DNA of 64,000 nt from Closterium sp. NIES-65 (lineage: Eukaryota; Streptophyta; Zygnematophyceae; Desmidiales; Closteriaceae): contig CANXME010002337.1 in assembly GCA_948144175.1 (NCBI GenBank), positions 5,001 to 69,000 of the forward strand, given 5' to 3'. The notes under the pieces were generated by a model. The model was not told the origin of the DNA. It made no database searches and saw only the letters and a program-made list of their open reading frames with translations. This document shows, piece after piece, positions 1-8,747 of this stretch (position 1 is the stretch's first letter; every line of letters begins with the position of its first letter). Both the position numbers and the translations under genes were made by a program.

Positions 1-621
1 ACACGAAACGAAGATGAACGACGCGCTTGGATCCTGGACACTGGAGCCACTTGGTCAATGACACCATGTGCGGAGCTGCTTGAAAGTATTGATACAGCAC
101 CCATCTCGAAAGTTAAGTCCAGATCCGGGCATGCAATGAGGGTGACGGGTGCAGGAAGGGCGACATTCTTGGGAGCCAACGGAAAGCCGATTGTGCTTGA
201 GAAGGTGTTGTTTGTACCGGAAATGACAGCAAACCTAATATCGCTAAGGAAGTTGGCTATTGCAGGAGTGAACACTGAGAACAGAGACGGATGGTTCAAG
301 GGAAAGTTTGGGAGCAGGGTGCTTTGGGAGCTGCGCGACAAATGCAACTGGGATGACGAGTTGTGGCGAGTACCTGTCGTGCCATGGAAGAAAGTTGCAG
401 CACAAACTGCTGAGAAGGGGTGTATCATCGAGGGGGAGTCAACGACAGTCACCATGGATGAGATAAACGAGTTGAAACAGATAGGAGTGCATCTGGTCGA
501 GCAGCTGAAGGTCATCGCCTCCTATTTGAAGAAAACCAAGGCTAAGGGAAGAGTTGCATTCAGGGGGAGTAAGGCTACCGCCAAGTTGAATGTCTGCAAA
601 GCTATCACTACAGTTGTGTGA
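1..621 (+). pseudogene. Copia polyprotein fragment: aspartic protease plus linker
   Basis: The frame is open from base 1, so the 5' part lies outside the window. Near bases 28-66 it reads W-I-L-D-T-G-A-T-W-S-M-T-P, the active-site signature of copia aspartic protease (D at about 37-39). The downstream block with L-F-V-P-E-M and N-L-I-S-L-R matches the protease C-terminal half of element D in this window (21900-22270), so it belongs to that clade rather than the short-LTR group. The frame stops at 621 and no integrase, reverse transcriptase or RNase H follows before the element's presumed 3' LTR at 5663. It is read as the remnant of a deleted copia element, later split by element A. Confidence 0.75.
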
Positions 622-1072
622 AGCTGGGGCTCAGGGCAAGAAGGCAAGTGATGCAGTTTTTGCGGGTCAAGTGCAGAAGAGCAAGAAACCAAGCAACGCG
701 GAGATGAAAGTTGATGATAGGTCTATCCTTCACAAGAGCAATGGGCTGCTCAACACAACCACATGTACCAAGGGTGTAGAAAACTCTAAGGACGAGCTGA
801 AGCTGAATGGGATTGTTGTCAAGGAGCGGTTTCAGAGTCGTCTGGGGCAAGAAGAAACTATCCGTGGAAATGTTCGCGTTGCTGGCAAGGTTGACACAGG
901 AAAGGCGAGCGGCACGATTCAAGCCGTGGGGAACCAGGATGCATCGGCATTGATCACTGTATTCAAGGAGCTGGTGCAGTGGATGCGAGAAATGGTGGGA
1001 GGTATTGTTGGACTTGCAGCGCTGGCGATGGAGGAACGAGGGAAGCAGTTGTCAAATTATAATGTTGTGTAG
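590..1072 (+). other. Unrecognised 160-codon open frame in copia remnant
   Basis: This frame overlaps the end of the protease fragment in another phase and has no motif I recognise; it is Lys/Gly/Val-rich and soluble-looking. Its last seven codons lie inside the 5' LTR of element A. If A and one target duplication are removed mentally, the frame meets a TAA immediately after the insertion point, so the original end was about base 1049. It may be part of the Gag-Pol linker of the truncated host element or simply non-coding. Confidence 0.3.
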
Positions 1073-1166
1073 GCTGTAGTGGGGTAGCCTATATAGGGTA
1101 CACAATGCTAGGGTTGCATACTTGTATCACTTTCATTCCTTAGTCATCCATTCTCGTTTCTTCTCA
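1050..1166 (+). repeat. 5' LTR of element A
   Basis: 117 bp, TGTCAAATT...TTCTCA, nearly identical to 5220-5336. Contains the 6-bp inverted repeat TAGGCT...AGCCTA found in related LTRs. Confidence 0.93.
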
Positions 1167-1209
1167 TGGTGTCGAGCAGGTTCCCTCGTGGGAACTGTTC
1201 CTAGGGCCC
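1167..1209 (+). promoter_or_regulatory. Element A primer site, leader hairpin and GGGCCC palindrome
   Basis: The primer-binding site (TGGTGTCGAGC) abuts the LTR. A perfect hairpin GTTCCC-TCGT-GGGAAC lies at 1180-1195 and the palindrome GGGCCC at 1204-1209. The same arrangement occurs in elements B, C, H and I. Confidence 0.7.
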
Positions 1210-1290
1210 ACGCGGATCCCTCGCTGGGGTGAGCTGTCTAGGGCGGGGGTAGCTATCTTTGATCTTGACTTTGATGCTATTCTTGCTGCC

Positions 1291-4125
1291 ATGTATGCTG
1301 TGTCTATTCGTGATGAGGGTGACTGTTACCGGTGTTTCCCGCCCGACCCGGGCATTGAGACTGCTGCTCTAGGTACTGGTGAGGCTGCCGCTCTAGGTGC
1401 TAGCGAGGCTGCTGCTCTAGGTGCTAGTGCGTCTGCTCCCTCTAGTGCTGGTGAGTCCGCGCTCTCAGGTACCGAGTCGGCTTCGGCCTCCCTCACCTTC
1501 AACCTCGGCTCGAGGGCGTCTCGCTCCTTCTTTCGAGACTGTACCACACTCACGCCGCTTGGTCGACCAGTTGCAGTCTCTCTGGCAGATCCCTCAGGGG
1601 GTCCTGTCCTTGCTCACTTCTCCACTGTCCTCCCGTGTCCGGCGGCTCCCTCTGGCACCCTGTCTAGTCTTTACCTCCCCTTGTTCTCTACGAACTTGGT
1701 GAGTGGCGCTGACCTACAGGATGGGGGAGTTCACCAGTTCACTCCTGCGAGCCAGCGGGTGACCCACTGCACGGACGCTCGGACGGGCCGACACTTGGCC
1801 ACATTTACTCGTCGGCCGGGGTCGAGCATGTACACACTGACCACTGCGTCTCCTCCAGACACTGCGTCTGGTCAGGTAGCTGCGTCGGTTCAGGTGTTTG
1901 CTGCAGCGTCCAGGTCTGGTCCTGAGTCTGCCCCCTGCTCGTGTCGCCTCCTGTCTCACGAGACTCTCCTCTGGCACCACCGCCTTGGTCACCCCTCCCT
2001 GCTTCGTCTCCGAGGCATGGCCTCCCGTGTCCTTGTCTCTGGTCTTCCCCGGTCCCTCCCTCCCCTTCCTTCTGGGCCTGGCCCTACCTGCGTCCCCTGT
2101 GTCGAGGGGCGGCAGCGGGCTGCCCCTCACTCCTCCCAGTTTCCTCCGACAGAGGCCCCGCTGCAGACGCTTCACATGGACGTGTGGGGCCAGGCCCGCG
2201 TCCATGGTCAGGGTCACGAGCGCTACTTCCTGCTGGTGGTTGACGACTACTCGCGTTACACCACAGTCTTCCCCTTGTGCAGCAAGGGTGATGTCACTGA
2301 GGTGTTGATCGACTGGATCCGCGCAGCTCGTCTCCAGCTCAGGCAGAGCTTCGGCTCGGACTTTCCTGTTCTGCGTCTGCACTCTGACAAAGGCGGAGAG
2401 TTCTCCTCTGGCCTTCTACGAGCCTTCTGTCGTGCACGAGGCATCCGCCAGACCTTCACGCTTCCGGACTCTCCACAGCAAAATGGGATTGCTGAGCGCC
2501 GCATTGGCATGGTCATGGACGTCGCCCGTACGTCCATGATGCATGCGGCTGCCCCCCATTTTCTGTGGCCGTTTGCGGTTCGGTACGCGGCGCATCAGAT
2601 CAACCTTCACCCCAGGGTCTCCAGGCCGGAGACCTCCCCAGCCCTGCTGTGGACGGGGAAGGTTGGCGATGCGTCTGCATTCCGTGTCTGGGGATCTCGG
2701 GCGTTTGTCCGCGACTTGTCTGCGGACAAGCTGTCCCCTCGTGCTGCTCCTTGCGTCTTCCTGGGTTTCCCCCCTGACGCGCCAAGGTGGCAGTTCTACC
2801 ACCCCACCTCTCGCCGTGCTCTGTCCTCCCAGGACGTCACGTTTGACGAGTCGGTCCCCTACTACCGTCTCTTCCCCTACCGCACTCTGTCCCTCCCCCC
2901 GCTGCCGCTCTTCCTTGTCCCAGGTCCCCCTCCGGTAGACCCCCTTCCCCCTCAGGGTCCGTCCCCTTCAGATGTGTCCCAGGTAGACGCAGTCGAGCCT
3001 ATCGAGGTCTCTGGTGACTCTGGTGCTGCTGAGGGTGCTGAGCCTGGGGGTGCTGACTCTGTAGGTGCTGAGCGTGGGGGTGCAGAGTCTGGGGGTGATG
3101 AGCCTGGGGGTGCTGGGACTGGGGGTGCTGAGCCTGGGGGTGCTACGCCTGGGGGTGCTGAGCCTGGGGGTGCTATGCCTGGAGGTGCTGAGCCTGGGGG
3201 TGCGGAGCCTGGGGGTGCTGAGCCTGGAGGTGCTGAGCCTGGGGGTGCGGAGCCTGTGGGAGCTGCGCCTGCTGGTGCTGTGTCTGGCGGTCCTCCGGGT
3301 GCTTCGTCTCGGCGGGAGCCACTCTCTCCACAGGAGCTGCGTGAGTGGTTTGCCCGGCGCTGGAGGCGGGCTGCTGGAGCTGGAGGTTCTTCGACTGCTG
3401 AGGGTACTGGTGCCGAGGGTCCCGGAGGTGCTCGTACTGGGAGTACTGGAGCTGCTGAGCCTGCGGGTACTTCTGGAGCTGGAGTTGCAGAGGGTGTTGT
3501 CGCTGATGCTACTGCTGTCGGTACTGGAGGTGCTGCTGGTATTGCTGGAGGTACTGGAGCTGGAGGCGCAGCTGGCGTTGGTGCTGCCGCTGGGAGTACT
3601 GGTTCTGTCCCTGCTGTGACTGGAGTCGTCACGCGGCCTCGGCCGTACTTCGTTCTGCTCCTTCAGCAGGTTCTTGGTCTCCCGCCTTCTACTGGTCCTC
3701 CTCCTCCCTTAGAGTGTCCACTGCCTGACCCGTCACAGCTACAGTTACAGCCGACCTCCCCACAACCTGCTCCGTCTCCCTACACTAGTCCTACAGGAGG
3801 TCTTGCTGAGCGTCGTGAGCCTGCGTCTCGCCCAGCGTCGCCTGTCTGTGCTGCTCGCACTAGTGGTCGCAGTTCCCGTCAGCGTCCTCCTTCTATCCCT
3901 GGCACGCACCGGATGTCCCTGCGTCCGTCCACTGCTCCACTGCGTGCCCCTTTACCTTCTCCTCCTAAGTCCTCTCTTCCTGCTCTTGCCGACCCTGAGT
4001 CGGACTCTCTTCGTGCTGCCAGTCCTACTGTCACGCGTCTCCTTGCTACTGTCGTCACTGACCCTTCTTTTGAGTCCACTGCTGTGTCTGCCCTAGTTGC
4101 TGAGCTCGTCGACTTTGTTGCTTGA
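1291..4125 (+). pseudogene. Element A pol part 1: dead protease, integrase, repeat linker
   Basis: The frame holds the protease/integrase half of a copia polyprotein. The protease active site, D-S-G-A-S in elements B, E, F and H, reads G-S-R-A-S here (about 1507-1521), so the catalytic Asp is lost. Integrase keeps its HHCC zinc site (about 1969-2105) and D, D, E residues (MDVWG near 2176, HSDKGGEF near 2380, NGIAERR near 2486). Then comes an Ala-Glu-Pro-Gly-Gly repeat linker (about 3010-3300), the motif LSPQELREWF near 3325 and a Gly/Ala-rich stretch. TGA at 4123 replaces the Arg codon seen in the other copies. Confidence 0.85.
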
Positions 4126-4920
4126 TGTCGTCTAGACTACGCTGCTAGTCTTGTCGCTGAGTCTGAGTCTGTCTGTTCTCCGTCCGTCGGGGGTGAGTGT
4201 GCCCTTGGCACAGACGTCCTTGAGGACAGGCAGGAGGAGTTCCAGTGTCTGGCTGCTGCTTCACCTCATCTCATGTCCGTACTGCTTACCCCTGAGGGAG
4301 ACCCGGATGCACTTGACATCCCGACTCCGCGCTCTTACGCGGAGGCGATAGAGGGTCCCTACTCCTCTCAGTGGCAGGCAGCTGTGGACGCAGAGATGGC
4401 TTCCTGGAAGTCCACAGGCACCTACGTTGACGCGGTTCCCCCACCTGGGGCGAACATCGTCAGTGGCATGTGGATTTTCAGGGTGAAGCGGCCGCCGGGT
4501 TCCCCGCCTGTCATCAAGGCGCGGTACGTGGCTCGTGGCTTCAGTCAGCGGCAGGGAGTTGACTACTTTCAGACCTTCTCTCCCACCCCGAAGATGACCA
4601 CTCTTCGGGTGCTGGTGCACATAGCCGCTCAGCGCGACTACGAGCTTCACTCTCTTGACTTCAGCACCGCTTTCTTGCAGGGTAGCCTGCACGAGGAGAT
4701 CTGGCTGCGCCGCCCACCTGGCTTCACTGGGACTTTTCCTCCTGGCACCCAGTGGAGCCTCCGGCGGCCAGTCTACGGTCTCCGCCAGGCACCGCGTGAG
4801 TGGCACGACACACTGAGGACTACGCTTGCGTCTCTTGGGTTTGCTCCCTCTACTGCCGACCCGTCGCTGTTTCTACGCACCGACACTTCTTTGCCGCCGT
4901 TCTACATCCTCGTGCACTTG
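4126..4920 (+). pseudogene. Element A pol part 2: truncated reverse transcriptase
   Basis: In frame after the TGA, the sequence continues into the copia reverse transcriptase: IPTPRSYAEAI near 4318, the W-I-F-R-V-K block near 4471, TAFLQG near 4666 and YGLRQAPREW near 4774. The frame reaches F-Y-I-L-V and then jumps (about 4914) to sequence that lies about 900 bp downstream in other copies. The YVDD catalytic motif and RNase H are therefore missing. The open frame running on to 5232 is 3' untranslated sequence. Confidence 0.85.
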
Positions 4921-5219
4921 CGCCTTGTGATCATCAGTGCTTCTGTACTCAGCTTGGTCTTGTGCCTGTCTTGCCTCACTTGCTCACCTCTTGACCTTGC
5001 TTGTACTGTTACATATATTTACACCTGCTCTTGCTTGTCTAGCCTTTTATATATATATATATTTATATATATATATGTACTCCTGCATGTGAACTGCCCT
5101 TGTGGCCTTGAACTTGTGCTCGGAATGTGTGGTGACTTTGTGATCCACCCTGAGCTTACTTTGCTTTGCTTGACTGGTCTTGTGACCCCTTGTTCTCCCC
5201 CACTTTGCCTATGGGGGTG

Positions 5220-5336
5220 TGTCAAATTATAATGTTGTGTAGGCTGTAGTGGGGTAGCCTATATGGGGTACACAATGCTAGGGTCGCATACTTGTATCAC
5301 TTTCATTCCTTAGTCATCCATTCTCGTTTCTTCTCA
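5220..5336 (+). repeat. 3' LTR of element A
   Basis: 117 bp, matches 1050-1166 with only a few substitutions; preceded by polypurine tract ATGGGGGTG. Confidence 0.93.
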
Positions 5337-5341
5337 GTAGT

Positions 5342-5662
5342 AATACTGCTAAGCTTGAGTCAAGTGAAAGTGATGCACCACAAGGTGTGACACCAACAAC
5401 GGGAAGTTTTGGAGATGCTCGACGTGGGATGAAGCTGAAAGGGGTTATCCATTGGCAGAAGCCGATTTTTAAAAGCTGAAGGAGGGAAGTCAGGGATCGG
5501 TGAAGCAGCAATGATTATCGGGTCGACAGTGAAAGAAAATGAAGAGGCCTGTGGGGAAAGCAGTAGGTGACAGACAAGGCAGTGTTATTCATCGGTTGGG
5601 GAAACGGACAAGTCAGCAGCAGAGTGTGCGTGGAGTAAAATCGACAGATTGAGGGGGAGTTT
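5342..5662 (+). other. 3' internal remnant of the copia element hosting A
   Basis: Sequence that was continuous with 1-1049 before element A inserted. It has no coding similarity I recognise. It ends in GAGGGGGAG (5651-5659), a polypurine tract like that of element D, directly before TGTTG at 5663. Confidence 0.55.
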
Positions 5663-6886
5663 TGTTGATTACAGAAATACCTTTCTGTAATTCAATCTGC
5701 CGATTTAAGGTTATGGTTCAGGTTTTTTTTTTAGCTGCATTTGATTTGAGCGGCGAGTCTGGTAAAATCGAGGTAAAGTCAAGGCTGGTCTCGACCAATA
5801 GGAGTGGCTGGTGGTGTTCAAAATAGTGAGTTTGACCTCTTTGTTTTTGAGCGAAAATTTTTTGTGGTTCTGAGTGGCTGCTGTTCGAAATGGCAGTTGC
5901 TCATGAGTTCGAGCAAGCAGTTGCTCGCGCTGCCACTGTTCGAGGAGCGAGATTGGTCCTTGCTCGTGCAGCGTGTTCGTGAGCGTGTTATTAGTGTGTT
6001 CGTTAGCGTGTTCGGAGTGTGTTAAAGCTGTCGCCCACATACCTCCTGCGGGAGGCCTAGGTTTATCACTTGAAAACACGGTTGCACTGAGCTTCGCTCC
6101 AACCATGAGTGGTGAGGTGGAGTTACTGCACCCTGACAGCACAACCTTTCCTCCGAAAATTGGGCGAAACAGGATTGGCTTCTAAATTTCGCGACATTCT
6201 GCTCCCCAACTCGGATTGGTTGCACGTGTTGGCGAAATCGCCAACACAACCCAATCCTCCCGAAATAATTACCCCCCAACCGAACCTTTCACGAAACTGG
6301 CAGGATTCGCCAGTTTTGTTTGAAACATTCGCGCGCTCATTTCTGGAGAATAGTCATTTCGTTCCCCAATCAGCATGCGTCCTAGGGTGTGCGCCCAAAA
6401 TACCCCCCGAAAATACATTTTCGTATGTAGACCGCAGCTTTAATGAGCGCGTTAATTAGCGTGTACATATTTCAGTGTCGCATCGAGTGCGCGCCAGGTC
6501 ACGAAGAGAATGGGAGGGAACCTGAAAATCTGCTCGCGCTATGAGGTGTGAATTTGGAACACCTAGATTAAGGTAGGAGTAGAATGATTTAGCTTAGTAT
6601 AAAACTGGTTGTTCTTATTTTTCCAAAATATAACTTCAATGAAGGATTTCTCCTGTGCCTGCTGCAAGTACGTTGCTATAGTTGATTCTCTTGGCAACGC
6701 GAAGGAAGCGACGATTGCTACTTCACTTTAGTTGTTGCTACGACTCTCTCTCTACACACTCGGACCCTTGGATAGGGGCTGACCTCGGTCAGGCACCCAA
6801 GGACCCTCGGAGGTGACCCCGAGGAGAGAGTTTTAGTGCCACCTAAAGCTTGTTAGTAGATAGCTTAGTACGTTTTAAGACTAACA
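5663..6886 (+). repeat. Putative 3' LTR of the host copia remnant
   Basis: Starts TGTTG right after a polypurine tract and could end ...TAACA at 6886, giving TGTT/AACA ends and 1224 bp. A TATAAAA box near 6599 would suit an LTR promoter. Only one copy is in the window, so the right end is inferred. No protein gene is seen inside. Confidence 0.45.
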
Positions 6887-6893
6887 CATGGGA

Positions 6894-7395
6894 CACCAAA
6901 ATATGCAACAACATTCAGGTCGTTTGATGCTTTTCCCTACGCCTATAGGGATTCATGCACTTCATTACAATTTGTCGGCAGACACAGCCATCGTCGCAGG
7001 TGCAGAACTTTTCTGTGCGCACGAACCAAGCTGAAATTGCTCTGGTAGATGTATTTGAGCATAGGCCATCCAAATATGCAACAACATTCATATCGTTCGA
7101 TGCTTTTCCTAACGCCTATAGGGATCCAGATGCTTCGTTACCATTTGTTGGCAGACACAGTCGTCATATCAGACGCCGAACTTTCCTGTGCGCACGAGCC
7201 GAGTTGAAATTGCTCTGGTAGTTGTATTTGAACTTGGCCACCCGAATATGCAACAACATTCAGGTCGTTCGATGTTTTTTCCCACGCCTATAGGATCTAA
7301 ACGTTTCGTTACATTTTGTCGGCAAACAGAGCAGTCATCGCATGCGCCGAACTTTTCTGTGCGCACGAACCAAGCTGAAATTGCTCTGGTAGGTA
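6894..7395 (+). repeat. About 165-bp tandem repeat, three copies
   Basis: Each unit starts with AATATGCAACAACATTCA, then CCTACGCCTATAGG, a GTCGGCAGACA block and AACTTTTCTGTGCGCACGA. Units begin near 6899, 7071 and 7243. One or two further units of the same family lie at 45213-45437. Open frames here differ between copies and look non-coding. Confidence 0.75.
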
Positions 7396-7399
7396 TATT

Positions 7400-7460
7400 C
7401 AGGCCCTCGGATTCACTTTTAGGATTTAGGGTTTAGGGTCCCTGTGAAAAAAGCCTGAAT
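7400..7460. repeat. Orphan hAT-like left end
   Basis: CAGGCCCTCGGATTCA at 7400 resembles the left inverted repeat of the hAT element (CAGAGCCTCAGATA at 33114). The tandem repeat to its left breaks off exactly here. No partner end or target duplication was found nearby. Confidence 0.35.
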
Positions 7461-7501
7461 TTTGTGGGTTCCTAAAACAAAAGCCTGAATTTTCAGGGTT
7501 C

Positions 7502-7503
<2 letters not shown>

Positions 7504-7543
<40 letters not shown>

Positions 7544-7558
7544 ACAAAAAAAAAAAAA
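7504..7558. repeat. Poly(A) tract
   Basis: Nearly pure A run of 55 bases with two short C-containing interruptions. The next 330 bases (7559-7892) hold no gene I can support; AAATCAG-type short motifs recur, as in the subterminal parts of the hAT element. Confidence 0.8.
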
Positions 7559-7894
7559 CAAAACTTGGATTCTCAATCACATTATGCCCTTCTATATGAC
7601 ATTAGTCTTTACCAATATGACAGCCGAGAGATTCGAACCGGGAACTTCGCTAACCGTTGAGACAGTTCATTCTGTAAGCCGTCTGTGTCTCGACGTCCTC
7701 AATGTTACTATGTGGAAATGTTGGTTGACTGAATGCCTCGCGTGTTTTACGGGAAGGATTCAGAATGTGCATTCACTGTACACTTCGATAAAATACTGAA
7801 AAATCAGTGTTAGCTATTAAAGAAAGGCTAAAAAAATCAGGCACAGAAATCTCAACACTGAAAAATCAGTGTAGGTACACAAAACTAGGCTGAA

Positions 7895-8075
7895 AATATG
7901 ATTTTTTTGGAAAGTGTGTAACACTTTCTCAAAATGCGTATTGTGAAAGCGCAGCTGACTGTAGCGCAGCAGGGCAACTGCGAATTAGCATTCGCCGGAT
8001 ATATAAGCCAGTTGGAGGCCATTTGGCCTCCACCCACGTCTTCATTTCGGAACTTTGCAGTTCCACCAGCAGTTG
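7895..8075. repeat. Dispersed repeat with TATA-like box and hairpin
   Basis: About 170 bp closely matching 44855-45025. Both copies carry GTGTAACACTTTCTC, a TATA-like ATATATAAG/ATACATAAG and the perfect hairpin GGAGGCC-ATTT-GGCCTCC about 12 bases on. Function unknown. Between this repeat and 8330 I see no gene. Confidence 0.7.
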
Positions 8076-8332
8076 TTTCTATTTCCTTGGTTGTCGTCAA
8101 CCTTCTCCAAAAATAAGTAGACACTAGTAGTGATGACATTGAACTGGTTAAGTTACTGTGACGTTTTTTCATTTACATCGAACTGGTTTCGCCTAACTCC
8201 CGCGAAGACATTGCATTATATTTGCATAAACATGCTCGCGCCCTTGCCTGTAACCTTTTGCAGCAGGAGCGAGCGATCCAGGGATAAGCGTAGAGATTGC
8301 GGCAAAATTGCCGCCAGCGCATCGCCTTATCA

Positions 8333-8414
8333 CGAATCGCCACATGCGCGCCTGAGGACGAAATTGCCACAGGCGCACACCCCAAGACGAAATCGCCACA
8401 AGTGCGCACCCCAG
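8333..8414. repeat. 29-bp minisatellite, left part
   Basis: Degenerate repeats with a GGACGAAATCGCCACAGGC core followed by GCGCACCCCA. Element B inserted into this array, which resumes at 15947. Confidence 0.8.
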
Positions 8415-8540
8415 TGAGAAAACTAGAACGAGAATGAATCACTAAGGGAAAGTTGGGTACAAGAACAAACCCTAGAAAGCTGTATCCCATATGTGCTACC
8501 CCAGTATAGCCTACAGTAGCTATGTCATATAAATCTGACA
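8415..8540 (-). repeat. 3' LTR of element B
   Basis: 126 bp; differs from 15821-15946 at only a few bases. Confidence 0.95.
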
Positions 8541-8747
8541 CACCCCCATAGGCAAAGTGGGGCAGAACAAGGGGTCACAAGACCAGTCAAGCAAAGCAAA
8601 GCAAGCTCAGGGTGGATCACAAAGTCACCACACATTCCGAGCACAAGTTTAAGGCCACAAGGCCGGTTCACATGCAGGATTACATATATATATAAGGCTA
8701 AACGAGCAAGGGCAGGTGTATATATATATGCAACAGTACAAACAAGG

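Larger units (their letters stand above)
1050..5336 (+). mobile_element. Element A: defective Ty1/copia LTR retrotransposon
   Basis: Two 117-bp LTRs (TG...CA) flank the internal region. Target duplication is GCAGT (1045-1049) against GTAGT (5337-5341), one mismatch. The primer site follows at 1167 (TGGTGTCGAGC) and the polypurine tract ATGGGGGTG ends at 5219. Compared with element H, nearly all of Gag is deleted: the leader near 1210 joins sequence just before the protease. A second deletion near 4914 removes the catalytic end of reverse transcriptase and all RNase H. With a dead protease and a stop codon it cannot move by itself. Confidence 0.93.

Noticed and set aside
2952-3632. Long antisense frame opposite the element A linker (226 codons), with similar frames opposite the linkers of B, E and H
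   Set aside because: They mirror GC-rich repeat codons of the sense strand; proline/alanine strings with no domain or start context.
7625-7690. tRNA-like B box (GGTTCGAATC on the minus strand) and a similar one at 18745-18760, both near poly(A) runs, suggesting a SINE
   Set aside because: A box spacing is poor, no cloverleaf can be drawn, and the poly(A) lies on inconsistent sides; no target duplication was found.
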